Origin: Candidatus Sulfotelmatobacter sp.
GTDB lineage: Bacteria; Acidobacteriota; Terriglobia; Terriglobales; Acidobacteriaceae
DNA: 64,000 bases
Direction: 5' to 3'
NCBI GenBank assembly: GCA_030041215.1
Contig: JASHOH010000036.1
Span: 62,001 to 126,000 of the forward strand
A program made the translations under genes and the position numbers. Below the pieces are notes generated by a model that was given only the letters and a program-made list of their open reading frames with translations, did not search any database and was not told the origin of the DNA. How positions within the stretch are numbered: the first letter of the stretch is position 1; each line of letters begins with the position of its first letter. This document shows positions 43,826 through 52,486 of the stretch, piece by piece.

Positions 43826-45637
43826 ATGGGTTATCAAGCGCTCTTATTCTGCCCAGATGAAAAGACTTCCCGCTCGGTAACACAGGTTCTCAGCGAGTTG
43901 GATTTCAGTGTTATTCCCTGCACTGAACCCTTTGCCGCCGTTAAGAAAATGATGGCCGAGCGTTTCGATGCGGTTGTGGTGGATTGCGACAACGAGCAGA
44001 ATGGCACTTTGCTTTTTAAGAGCGCGCGCAATACCGCGCACAACCAGTCATCGCTCGCCGTTGCCGTGGTCGAAGGACAGGCTGGAGTGGCAAAAGCCTT
44101 TCGCATTGGAGCGAACCTTGTCCTGACCAAGCCCATCAACGTCGAGCAAGCCAAAGGTACGCTGCGAGTTGCCCGCGGGCTGCTGCGCAAGAATGAAGCC
44201 ACAAAATCTGCCACGTCAGGCGGAAACGCAGCCAAACCTGCAGCCGCGTCGACCCCGAGATCCGCACCCGGGGCTGCAACTCCAGCTCAAGGTCTGAAAC
44301 CGGCATCGCCGATTGCGCCTGCGGTTGCGGCAGCAAGCATGGCGAGTCCAGCGGCGAAAGCACCGAAAAATTTCTCCGCAAGTGACACCAAATTCGTAAG
44401 CGCAGAAGCGGATGAACCCGAAATCGAATTGCTCGAGTCGGACGAAGAACCAGGGGTGTCGCCCACAACCGCGCCGAAGACCTCTATTTCAGCTGTTTCA
44501 GTAGCCTCGCCTGTGCCCGCGAAACCAGCGGTTGCCGCGGGAATGAGCCGCACAGGATCTGCCTCGGCCGCCTCCAGCGCGGCGAGCGCGCCGGCGCCGG
44601 CGCGCGATTCGAAGGCTCCAGTTGAGACCGACGCTGCGAGTGAGCCCCGCGCGATTGTTCAAACCTCGGCATCTGCCCCATTGCCCGCACCTACATTCAC
44701 TTTCGGCGGAGCAGTTGACAGCGGGACTGAAGCCGGCAAGAGCGGAAGCAAGAAAGTGCTTCTGGCAGTAGCTGCAGTGCTGCTGGTCGCAGTCGGTGGC
44801 TATGCTGCCTGGATGAAGTTCGGAACGTCGAGCAGCGACACACCGCATTCGGTTGCTGCGCAACCTGCCAAAATTCTGGCGCCAGCACCTGCAGCCGCCG
44901 CGGCGCCTGTAAGCGCCGCAGCTCCTGCGGCTGCGAATGCTGTTCCATCCCCTTCGCCCGTGGACACAAGCGCGGCTTCGACGGCCGAGGAACCTGCAGA
45001 GAAACCATCGCAGGAAGCTGCGAGCAGACCATCAGAGGAAGCTGCCGGCAAACCATCCTTGGCAGAGACGCCGGCGGCAACTTCCACGAGCGCGCCCGCG
45101 CACGGCGCAAAGCCGAGTGCGAGCCGTCAGAGCACCAAGCCATCGGCCGCGACTCCGGCTGAGAGCAAGACAGTGGCGAAGGCCGAACCTCAACCGCTCG
45201 TGATCAAGGGTGGAACAGCGCCTGCGCGAAAACCGGCGAGTCCTGACGCACCAGCGCCGAGCCTGGATGGCATTGATGCAACGGGCAGCGCGATGCCGAT
45301 GAATAGCCTGATCGCCGGCGGAAGCGAGGCTCCTGCTCCTGTGCTGCAAACGTTGAGCGTTTCCCAGGGCGTTTCGCAGGGACTGTTGATCAAGAGGATC
45401 AATCCTGTGTATCCGTCGAACGCGTTGCGCCTGCGCGTGGAAGGAACAGTCCAGCTTCTGGCCACGGTTTCTGACAAGGGCGATGTCAGTGCGGTCAAAG
45501 TACTTAACGGCGACAGCCTGCTCGTGCCAGCCGCAACTGAGGCCGTCAAGCAGTGGAAGTACAAACCTTACCTTCTGAACGGATCTCCCGTAGAAATTCA
45601 GACCGAGATCACAGTGAAGTTCAAGCTGCCCCAGTAA
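43826..45637 (+). CDS. Receiver-like domain fused to TonB C-terminal domain
   Basis: 603 residues from ATG 43826. Residues 1-125 resemble a CheY-like receiver (ALLFCPDEKTSRSVTQVLSEL; VVVDCDNEQNG with a possible phospho-Asp; LVLTKPIN with the conserved Lys). An Ala/Pro-rich stretch leads to one membrane helix (KVLLAVAAVLLVAVGGYAAW, about 310-330). A long Ala/Pro/Ser periplasmic linker ends in a TonB-type domain (INPVYPSNALRLRVEGTVQL, VPAATEAVKQWKYKPYLLNG). TonB domains energise outer-membrane transporters. No exbB/exbD is nearby. Confidence 0.8.
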   Translation: MGYQALLFCPDEKTSRSVTQVLSELDFSVIPCTEPFAAVKKMMAERFDAVVVDCDNEQNGTLLFKSARNTAHNQSSLAVAVVEGQAGVAKAFRIGANLVLTKPINVEQAKGTLRVARGLLRKNEATKSATSGGNAAKPAAASTPRSAPGAATPAQGLKPASPIAPAVAAASMASPAAKAPKNFSASDTKFVSAEADEPEIELLESDEEPGVSPTTAPKTSISAVSVASPVPAKPAVAAGMSRTGSASAASSAASAPAPARDSKAPVETDAASEPRAIVQTSASAPLPAPTFTFGGAVDSGTEAGKSGSKKVLLAVAAVLLVAVGGYAAWMKFGTSSSDTPHSVAAQPAKILAPAPAAAAAPVSAAAPAAANAVPSPSPVDTSAASTAEEPAEKPSQEAASRPSEEAAGKPSLAETPAATSTSAPAHGAKPSASRQSTKPSAATPAESKTVAKAEPQPLVIKGGTAPARKPASPDAPAPSLDGIDATGSAMPMNSLIAGGSEAPAPVLQTLSVSQGVSQGLLIKRINPVYPSNALRLRVEGTVQLLATVSDKGDVSAVKVLNGDSLLVPAATEAVKQWKYKPYLLNGSPVEIQTEITVKFKLPQ

Positions 45638-45831
45638 ACCCCAGTTCTCAGTACCCGGTTGTCGATACTCAGTTTAGGGCTCAAGATTCACAAAGTTGAG
45701 TGATGGGATCTGCGCGGCCGAGGTTCGTAGTGCCCAGCTTTCGAAAACCGCGAAAGCTGGGCACCAGGGATCTCGATACCGGGAGCTGCCAACTGCTAGC
45801 TCACAACTGGGAACTGAGAACCTGCCCGCGG
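45638..45831. other. Intergenic region between convergent genes
   Basis: No gene. It contains the perfect hairpin at 45730-45764 and short GATACC/TACTCAG repeats that look like remnants of interspersed elements. Confidence 0.5.
45730..45764. terminator. Perfect 14-base hairpin between convergent genes
   Basis: GTGCCCAGCTTTCG and CGAAAGCTGGGCAC are perfect inverted repeats around AAAACCG. It separates the TonB-fusion and the PEGA pseudokinase genes, which converge here, and could terminate both. GTGCCC...GGGCACC also echoes the outer part of the REP-like family, so repeat origin is possible. Confidence 0.6.
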
Positions 45832-48294
45832 CTACTCGCGTTGCATGACTTCGTCGATGACGACTTTGCCGCCTCTGTCGACGCTGATGACTTTGTGGAT
45901 GGGCGCGTAGCCGGTCATGGTGACGTCGACGATGTAGTTGCCGGGATCGAGCAGCACGTCCACCGGCGAATCTTTCTCGAGCATGTGCTGGTTCACCGCG
46001 ACCTGAGCGCCTTTGGGCTGGGTGTGGACGCTGAGCGTGCCCATGCCCTGCGCTTCCTTGCCGCCAAACAGCTTTTTCATTTTGCCGGCAGTGCGCATGT
46101 CATCGACATTGCCGAGCGGGCGCAGGCTGGGAGTGAAGCTGACCGTCTGGCCGAGAGTGAACTGGGCGTTGGTGGTTTCGTCGATGTAGCCGGACTTGCG
46201 GACCAGCACGAGGTGCGTCCCGGCGGTGGTCACGGGAACTTGCGCGGGCGTGAGCTTGCCGGTGTCCTTGCCATCAATGTAAACGTTCGCTCCGGCCGGA
46301 CTGCTTGAGACCGCGAGCATGGCGGCCAGCTGGTTCAGACGGCTGGAAACGAATGCCCGGCTGCCGGAAGCGACCTTAACGCTGCGCGAGTCGGCGATGT
46401 AACCGGATTTGCTTATGACGATCGAATGCTGACCAGCGACTACGCCCGACAGAGTTACAGGCGTAATCCATGAGGGATCAGTTCTGCCGTCGATCTGGAT
46501 CTGCGCGCCTGGAGGATTGGAATCGATGGCCAACTCTCCCGGGACGATTGTGGGAGCTGCCGGAGCGGATTTCTTTCTGGAATTTCTTCCGCGCGCGGCC
46601 GGTGCAGCGGCGCGAGTTTCGGGTTCTGCATTGGCGGTTGGAGTGGGAGGCTCGAACGGTGTGGCTGAAGGCGCTGGCTCAGTAGGCTGCGGGCTGGCAG
46701 CGGGTTGAGCCGGGGCAGGTTGAGGCTGCTCGACCGGGGTGGCGGCAACCGGGCGAGGGGAGTCTCCCTCAGAATTCAGACTGTTTATGTGCATCATCAG
46801 GCCGATGGCAATGGCCAGAATTACAACTGCGGCCCCGGCGATGGAATAAACAACGAGGCGGGGCGGAACGTTCTTGATTTCCTTGACCGCTTTTTCGGCG
46901 ATCTCACGCGGCTGAACCTTCGGCCTTTCGGGCTGCTCCCCATGGAAAATTGTTGGAGCGGCCGGCACGTGAGGTGCAGGCTGGTGGAACTCTTGTGCCG
47001 GCGGCGGAGCCGACTCGATGTAGACCTCTTTCAGCGGAGGCAGTTCCGTCATGTCGGAAAAGCTGACGCCGGAGCGGGTGGAAGGACCGTCTTCGGCCAT
47101 CATGGGATCGACGGTGATTTTGGGGGCCGGCGCGGCGGCTTGCGGAGCTTCGAAAGCGGGCTCATCGAGCACCGGCGCAGACATCGATGGAGCCGGTGGA
47201 GCGACGGGTCGTTGCGGCCTAACCGGCGCTGGTGGTGCCACGCGCGGCGTCGTGGATGCAGATGCAGCGGCGGCAGCGGCCTTGCCCTGCGCTGAAATTG
47301 GTTTTGGCTGAGCCGGCTGGGGAGCAACTGGCGCGGCAGGGCCCCTGGTGCCAACGGTGGGTCTGGTGGCAGCGGTAGCTTTCGGTGCAGCGGCAGCGCC
47401 GATGAATTTCGCCTGATTTGCCGCCTTCACCGAATCCGGAACCATGGTCCCCGTTGGGGCTGCCACTTTGGCTGCGGCAGGTTTTGTTTCCTTACATTTT
47501 TCGAGATCGTCAAGCAGCTCGCGGCCGCTCTGATAACGTTCGTTCGGATCTTTCGACAGCGCTTTCAAGATCAGCTGGTTGAGCGCGGGATGAATTTTTG
47601 GATTCAGCTCAATGGGCGGCACGGGATCGTTCTGGGCGATGATCTGGCGTAGAGTTTCGGAATCTTCGCTGTCGAACGGTTTCTGGTCAGCGACCATCTC
47701 GTAGAACATCGCGCCGACGCTGAAGAGATTGGAGCGACCATCGATCTGCTCGCCGCGAATCTGCTCAGGAGACATGTAGTAGAGAATCGAGGGAGTGCCG
47801 GGAATCTGCGGCATGAATCTTCCGGCGCTCGAGATGCCGAAGCCGAGAACTCTGACGCCGCCATCCCATCCGCACATGATTTTGGCGGGCTCGAGGCTAT
47901 GGTGGAAAACTTTGTTGGAGTGAGCGTAATCGAGGCCGCTCGAAATCTGGCGGCCGATATCGAGCAGGTCCCAGATGGAAAAGCCTTCTTTGCGGGCAAG
48001 CATGGTAGCGATGCTGTTGCCCTGGATGTACTCCATCGCGGCGCAGAATTGGCCATCGAATTCGCCCGCGCCATAGATGGGGGGAACATTGGGGTGGCGG
48101 AGAACTTTGCTGGCCTCGGCTTCTGCGACGAGGGAGTTTTGCAGTTCGGCAGCGTGTGGGCCGAACACGGAGAGTTGAATCGCCTTCAAGGCGACGGTCT
48201 GGCCGGTTTGGGGATCGGTCGCCTTATAAACCGCGCCGGTAGCGGACTTTGCCAGTTCGCTCAGGATTTCGAAGTGGCCGATCTTGCTGGACAT
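45832..48294 (-). CDS. Membrane pseudokinase with PEGA domains
   Basis: 820 residues from ATG 48294. Residues 1-265 have a PknB-like kinase fold: VALK with Lys37, YMSPEQIRGEQIDGRSNLFSVG and the C-lobe. However, the glycine loop is AKSATG, the HRD motif is HHS (131-133), the catalytic-loop Asn is Lys138 and DFG is GFG (151-153). A Pro/Ala linker, one membrane helix (VVYSIAGAAVVILAIAIGLM, about 480-500) and three tandem PEGA-like beta repeats (about 590-820: GELAIDSNPPGAQIQIDG, MLAVSSSPAGANVYIDGKDTG, LSVHTQPKGAQVAVNQH) follow. It probably binds, not phosphorylates, partners and recognises the envelope outside. Confidence 0.88.
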   Translation of the reverse strand: MSSKIGHFEILSELAKSATGAVYKATDPQTGQTVALKAIQLSVFGPHAAELQNSLVAEAEASKVLRHPNVPPIYGAGEFDGQFCAAMEYIQGNSIATMLARKEGFSIWDLLDIGRQISSGLDYAHSNKVFHHSLEPAKIMCGWDGGVRVLGFGISSAGRFMPQIPGTPSILYYMSPEQIRGEQIDGRSNLFSVGAMFYEMVADQKPFDSEDSETLRQIIAQNDPVPPIELNPKIHPALNQLILKALSKDPNERYQSGRELLDDLEKCKETKPAAAKVAAPTGTMVPDSVKAANQAKFIGAAAAPKATAATRPTVGTRGPAAPVAPQPAQPKPISAQGKAAAAAASASTTPRVAPPAPVRPQRPVAPPAPSMSAPVLDEPAFEAPQAAAPAPKITVDPMMAEDGPSTRSGVSFSDMTELPPLKEVYIESAPPPAQEFHQPAPHVPAAPTIFHGEQPERPKVQPREIAEKAVKEIKNVPPRLVVYSIAGAAVVILAIAIGLMMHINSLNSEGDSPRPVAATPVEQPQPAPAQPAASPQPTEPAPSATPFEPPTPTANAEPETRAAAPAARGRNSRKKSAPAAPTIVPGELAIDSNPPGAQIQIDGRTDPSWITPVTLSGVVAGQHSIVISKSGYIADSRSVKVASGSRAFVSSRLNQLAAMLAVSSSPAGANVYIDGKDTGKLTPAQVPVTTAGTHLVLVRKSGYIDETTNAQFTLGQTVSFTPSLRPLGNVDDMRTAGKMKKLFGGKEAQGMGTLSVHTQPKGAQVAVNQHMLEKDSPVDVLLDPGNYIVDVTMTGYAPIHKVISVDRGGKVVIDEVMQRE

Positions 48295-48315
48295 GTTTCT
48301 TGCCCCCTCAATCAC

Positions 48316-48787
48316 AGACAGGCGGAGCAGTTCTCACGCGAGAGCTGGCATCCGTCAAAACCCAGGGCGAAAGATGTGGGTAGGATAACGTTCCCGCAAT
48401 TGATCTTCGAGTTACGAAAGTACTGAAAAATCAGGGGTTCGGAATGAGGACCGAGAATAGGAATAGGCTGTTAGTTGGGGGCGCGGGTGGGGCACTCTCA
48501 GTGCTCCCTTCCCGCTTTCCCGGGCAGGGCTGCCCGCGCCACACGGTATACACGATTTTTCTGATGACGTGCGTGACATGTGTCATGGGGCTTGTGTGAC
48601 GATCTCCACTGGATAAATTTTGCGTCAGCAATGAAGATCAGTCTGGCGTGGCGAAGGCTCATGAATAGAGCATTAAAGCCCGGTTAACAGTGGTGAAACG
48701 CGGTTGTGGAGGGCAAGTGGTTCATTTATTCTGGTTGGTCCGAAAAAAGCTCGCCCTGTCTGTTTCCGATCACTCCTGGGTGGTTTC
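48316..48787. other. Intergenic region upstream of the ABC operon
   Basis: No gene over 470 bases. It includes a repeat at 48477-48545 (GGGGCACT-CTC-AGTGCTCCC hairpin and CCCGGGCAGGGCTGCCCG) and a TGACA-TG-TGTCA inverted repeat at 48574-48585. It must hold the divergent promoters for the pseudokinase and the export operon. Confidence 0.5.
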
Positions 48788-49936
48788 ATGACGTTGACCC
48801 GATTCGTAACCAAGAATGCCTTCCGCAACAAGCGACGGAGCATACTGACGGTGCTGAGCATCGCCTTTTCTTTGCTGCTGCTGACGCTGATGATGACCAT
48901 CTGGCGGGCGTTTTATCTCGACCAGGGCAGCGCGGAATCGAACGAGCGGCTGGTGGTGCGGCACCGGGTTTCATTGACTTTCTTGCTGCCTGGCTTCTAC
49001 CGGGAAAAGATCCGTGCCGTGCCGGGCGTGGTGGCTGTGGTGCCGGTGACCTGGTTCAACGGAATCTATAAAGATCAGAAGCCGGAGAATTTTTTTGCCC
49101 GCTTCGGCACCGACCCGGAGGAGTTTTTCAAGGTATTCCGCGACATTGAACTGCCTGATGATGAAATCAAGGCGTGGCAGCGCGACCGGCAGGGCGTAAT
49201 TGTGGATGACACGCTAGCGGCGAAATACGGGTGGAAGCTCGGAGACCGGATTGTGATTCAGGGAGATGTGTATCCGGTTGATCTCGAGCTGTATGTGCGC
49301 GGGATTTTTCACTCGGTGCCTGACAACAAGTCGGTCTATTTCAATACTAAGTATGTGGAAGAGGCGGTTTCGTGGTTCAAAGGACAGGCTGGAACGTTCA
49401 GCATTTTGGTTGCATCGCCGCAGGACGTGAGCCGGGTAGCGAGTGCCATCGATGATATGTTCCGCAACTCGCCGCAGCCGACGAAGGCGGAGAGCGAGAA
49501 GGCTTTCGGGCTGGAATTTGTGGCCATGATGGGCAATGTCAAGGCGTTCATTCTGGTGATTTGCGGCGCGGTGGTGTTCGCGACTTTGCTGGTTTCGGCG
49601 AACACGATGGCCATGTCGATCCGCGAGCGGACGCGAGAAGTGGCCGTGCTGAAGACTTTGGGATTTACGCGGCAGAACGTTTTGGGGTTGTTCGTGAGCG
49701 AGGCGATCGCACTGTCGCTGGCGGGGGGGTTGATCGGTTTTGGAATGGGATGGGCTATGGTTTACGCGCTTACCCATTCGCCGCAGATCTTCAGCTTCTT
49801 TCCGATGCGGGTGACTGTGGGAATTTGGGTGACGGCGATGGTAACGTCAGGTTTGGTGGGATTTTTGAGCTCGGCCTTACCTTCGTATCACGCTTCGCAA
49901 GTAAATATCGTGGATGGTTTGCGCTACATCGGTTGA
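48788..49936 (+). CDS. ABC transporter permease, MacB/FtsX type (1)
   Basis: 382 residues from ATG 48788. It has the four-helix MacB layout: one helix near the N-terminus (SILTVLSIAFSLLLLTLMMTIW), a periplasmic domain of about 200 residues, and three C-terminal helices (VKAFILVICGAVVFATLLVSANTMAM and onward). The SIRERTREVAVLKTLGFTRQNVL coupling loop is clear. It is closely similar throughout to the next gene, so the two are duplicates that may form a heterodimer. First gene of a five-gene operon. Confidence 0.9.
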   Translation: MTLTRFVTKNAFRNKRRSILTVLSIAFSLLLLTLMMTIWRAFYLDQGSAESNERLVVRHRVSLTFLLPGFYREKIRAVPGVVAVVPVTWFNGIYKDQKPENFFARFGTDPEEFFKVFRDIELPDDEIKAWQRDRQGVIVDDTLAAKYGWKLGDRIVIQGDVYPVDLELYVRGIFHSVPDNKSVYFNTKYVEEAVSWFKGQAGTFSILVASPQDVSRVASAIDDMFRNSPQPTKAESEKAFGLEFVAMMGNVKAFILVICGAVVFATLLVSANTMAMSIRERTREVAVLKTLGFTRQNVLGLFVSEAIALSLAGGLIGFGMGWAMVYALTHSPQIFSFFPMRVTVGIWVTAMVTSGLVGFLSSALPSYHASQVNIVDGLRYIG

Positions 49937-49954
49937 TTCACGACGGGTTGATTT

Positions 49955-51106
49955 ATGACGCTAGGCAGTTTCATCGTGCGCAGTACTTTTCGCAATAAGC
50001 GGCGCAGCTTGCTGACGATGTTGAGCATCAGCTTTTCACTGCTGCTACTGACCATGATGATTTGCATCTGGCGGGCGTTTTATATCGATCAGGTGGCGCC
50101 GGAAGCGAGCCGGCGGCTGATTATCCGCGACAAGGTTTCGCTGGCATTCTTTTTGCCGTCGTACTATCGCGAGAAGATTCGTGCGGTCCCGGGAGTGACG
50201 GCTGTAGTGCCGATGACATGGTTTGAGGGCAAGTACATCGATGACCGTCCTGAGCACTTTTTCGCGCGGCTGGCGACCGATCCGGATGAGTATTTGAAAG
50301 TGGCGTCGGACAAGATCACTCCGCCCGAGCAGGTGAAAGCGTGGCAGCAGGACCGCGCGGGGGCGCTGGTAGATCAGACGCTTGTAGACAAGTATGGATG
50401 GAAAATCGGCGACCGGATTCATATTCAGGGGACGATTTTCCCGGCTGATCTTGATCTGACGATTCGCGCGATTTATCACCGTGATCCGCCGCAGAATGCG
50501 CTGTATTTTCATACCAAGTATCTGGAAGAGTCGGTGAGCTGGTTCAAAGGGCAGGCCGGGTGGTTTGGCGCGCAGGTGGATTCGCCCGATCATGTGGCGC
50601 AGGCCTCGAAGATCATCGACGACATGTTTCGCAATTCACCTCTGCCCACGAAAACTGAAAGCGAGAAAGCGTTTCAGCTTGGATTTGTGGCGTCTTTGGG
50701 GAATGTGAAGGCGTTTATTTTGGGGATTTGCGGCGCGGTGGCGTTCGCCATCATGCTGGTTTCGGCGAACACGATGGCGATGTCGGTGCGCAGCCGGACG
50801 CGAGAAGTGGCGGTGCTGAAAACTCTGGGATTCACTCAGGGCAGGGTGCTCTCGATCTTCATCAGTGAGTCGGTGGCGCTGGCGGTGGCCGGGGGAGTGA
50901 TTGGGATCGTTGTGGCGATGCCGTTGATCGCGGCGATGACGCACCGGTTTATTGGGCTGGGGATCCCGTTTGATATGAGGGTGAATCCTCCTACTGCGGC
51001 TTTGTCGCTTTTCGTCGCACTGGCGTTGGGAATTGTAAGCGGGTATTTGCCGGCGTATCGGGCATCGCGGATGAATATCGTAGAGGGGCTGAGGCATATT
51101 GGGTGA
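49955..51106 (+). CDS. ABC transporter permease, MacB/FtsX type (2)
   Basis: A 383-residue paralogue of the previous permease with the same start (FIVRSTFRNKRRSLLTMLSI), the same periplasmic blocks (REKIRAVPGVTAVVPMTWFEG, SVSWFKGQAGWFGAQVDSP) and the same coupling loop (SRTREVAVLKTLGFTQGRVL). The two differ most in the last two helices. It starts 18 bases after the first permease stop. The pair is likely a recent tandem duplication under separate function. Confidence 0.9.
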   Translation: MTLGSFIVRSTFRNKRRSLLTMLSISFSLLLLTMMICIWRAFYIDQVAPEASRRLIIRDKVSLAFFLPSYYREKIRAVPGVTAVVPMTWFEGKYIDDRPEHFFARLATDPDEYLKVASDKITPPEQVKAWQQDRAGALVDQTLVDKYGWKIGDRIHIQGTIFPADLDLTIRAIYHRDPPQNALYFHTKYLEESVSWFKGQAGWFGAQVDSPDHVAQASKIIDDMFRNSPLPTKTESEKAFQLGFVASLGNVKAFILGICGAVAFAIMLVSANTMAMSVRSRTREVAVLKTLGFTQGRVLSIFISESVALAVAGGVIGIVVAMPLIAAMTHRFIGLGIPFDMRVNPPTAALSLFVALALGIVSGYLPAYRASRMNIVEGLRHIG

Positions 51107-51149
51107 GGGAGTCTGGGCCGTCGACTGACAGAACAAAGTAGATGACTTT

Positions 51150-52340
51150 ATGGCGATACCGATCAGTTATAACGTGCGGAATCTGAAGTTGCGCAAGGGG
51201 CTGACGGTCATGACGGCGCTCGGGATCGCGCTGACGGTGACCACGGCAATTTTTCTGATGGCGCTGCTGGCGGGATTGGATCGGGCTTTCGTTTCCAGCG
51301 GCAGCCGGAAGAATGTGCTCGTGCTGCGTAAGGGATCAGAAGCGGAATTGTCTGGTGGCTTCGATGCGGAATTGTTTCCCACTCTCAAGGTGCTGCCGGG
51401 CATCGCCAAAGATAGTCATGGCGAGCCGATGGCTTCGGGCGAATGGGTGGTTGTCATTGTTCTGCCTCGCAAGGATGGCACCGGTGAGGTTAACGTAACG
51501 GTGCGCGGCATGATGCCCGACGGCCTGGAAATGCGGCAATTGGCCGACGAACCAGGCGGCAAGCCGCTGGTAAAACTGATCGATGGCCGCTGGTTCCAGA
51601 CGGGGCAGCGCGAGGTGGTGGTGAGCAAGTCGATACGCTCGCGCTTTGCTCACGCGAATATTGGCGACACGATGGAGTTCGGCAAGGGTGCATGGAAGGT
51701 GGTGGGTGTGTTCGACGCCGGAGGATCGGCGTATGAGTCGGAAATCTGGGGCGACGTGAACCAGATGGCGTCGGATTTTGACCGGCAGGGCGGGTTTTCA
51801 TCGGCGTATTTACGGGCGACGGATGCGATTGCGGCGGACGCTTTGAAGAATCGAGTGAGCGATGACCAGCGCCTGAAGCTGGAGGGGGTGCTAGAGACCG
51901 ATTACTACGCGAAGCAGACAAGTTCGGGAACTCCGATCAAGATTATTGGCATTGTGGTCGCGGTGATCATGGCGATCGGATCGAGCTTCGCGGCGATGAA
52001 CACGATGTATGCAGCGGTGGCGTATCGCGGGCGAGAAATTGCCACACTGCGCGTGCTGGGATTTTCGCGGCCGGCGATTTTGACGTCGTTTGTGCTGGAG
52101 TCGCTGATGCTGGCGCTGTTGGGAGCGGCTGTCGGAATTCTCCTGATGCTTCCTTTTAACGGAATGCAGACGGGAACGTCGAATGCGGTGACGTTCAGCG
52201 AGGTAGTGTTTAGTTTGCAAATTACGCCTCTGGTGGCGGCGTACGCGGTGGCCTTCGCGTTGATTATGGGGCTGGCGGGTGGGTTTGCGCCAGCATGGCA
52301 CGCGGCAAGGCAGAATATCTTGACGGCGTTGAGGGGGTAG
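51150..52340 (+). CDS. ABC transporter permease, MacB/FtsX type (3)
   Basis: A 396-residue permease of the same architecture but clearly diverged from the two before it: MTALGIALTVTTAIFLMALLAGLDRAFV at the N-terminus, a periplasmic domain with FQTGQREVVVSKSIRSRFAHA, and AVAYRGREIATLRVLGFSRPAIL as coupling loop. It follows permease 2 after 43 bases. Having three half-size permeases for one ATPase is unusual for MacB-like pumps, which use one dimer. Confidence 0.9.
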   Translation: MAIPISYNVRNLKLRKGLTVMTALGIALTVTTAIFLMALLAGLDRAFVSSGSRKNVLVLRKGSEAELSGGFDAELFPTLKVLPGIAKDSHGEPMASGEWVVVIVLPRKDGTGEVNVTVRGMMPDGLEMRQLADEPGGKPLVKLIDGRWFQTGQREVVVSKSIRSRFAHANIGDTMEFGKGAWKVVGVFDAGGSAYESEIWGDVNQMASDFDRQGGFSSAYLRATDAIAADALKNRVSDDQRLKLEGVLETDYYAKQTSSGTPIKIIGIVVAVIMAIGSSFAAMNTMYAAVAYRGREIATLRVLGFSRPAILTSFVLESLMLALLGAAVGILLMLPFNGMQTGTSNAVTFSEVVFSLQITPLVAAYAVAFALIMGLAGGFAPAWHAARQNILTALRG

Positions 52341-52418
52341 GTCAGTAACAGCGAAACCCAAGGTCCCCCATTCGACGCCCTCCCTGCGGTCGGTTGCTCA
52401 GGGCAGGCTCTCGACCTC

Positions 52419-52445
52419 GAAATCATCCATTTCGTGGATGATTTC
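52419..52445 (+). repeat. Perfect hairpin before the adaptor gene
   Basis: GAAATCATCCA and TGGATGATTTC form an 11-base perfect stem around TTTCG, in a patch with CAGGGCAGGCTCTCGACCTC and CTCGGGATGACAG that resembles an interspersed repeat. It lies inside the export operon, 42 bases before the adaptor start, so it may attenuate downstream expression. Confidence 0.6.
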
Positions 52446-52486
52446 TACGCTCGGGATGACAGTTTAATTGTTAGCAAACAATTTTT

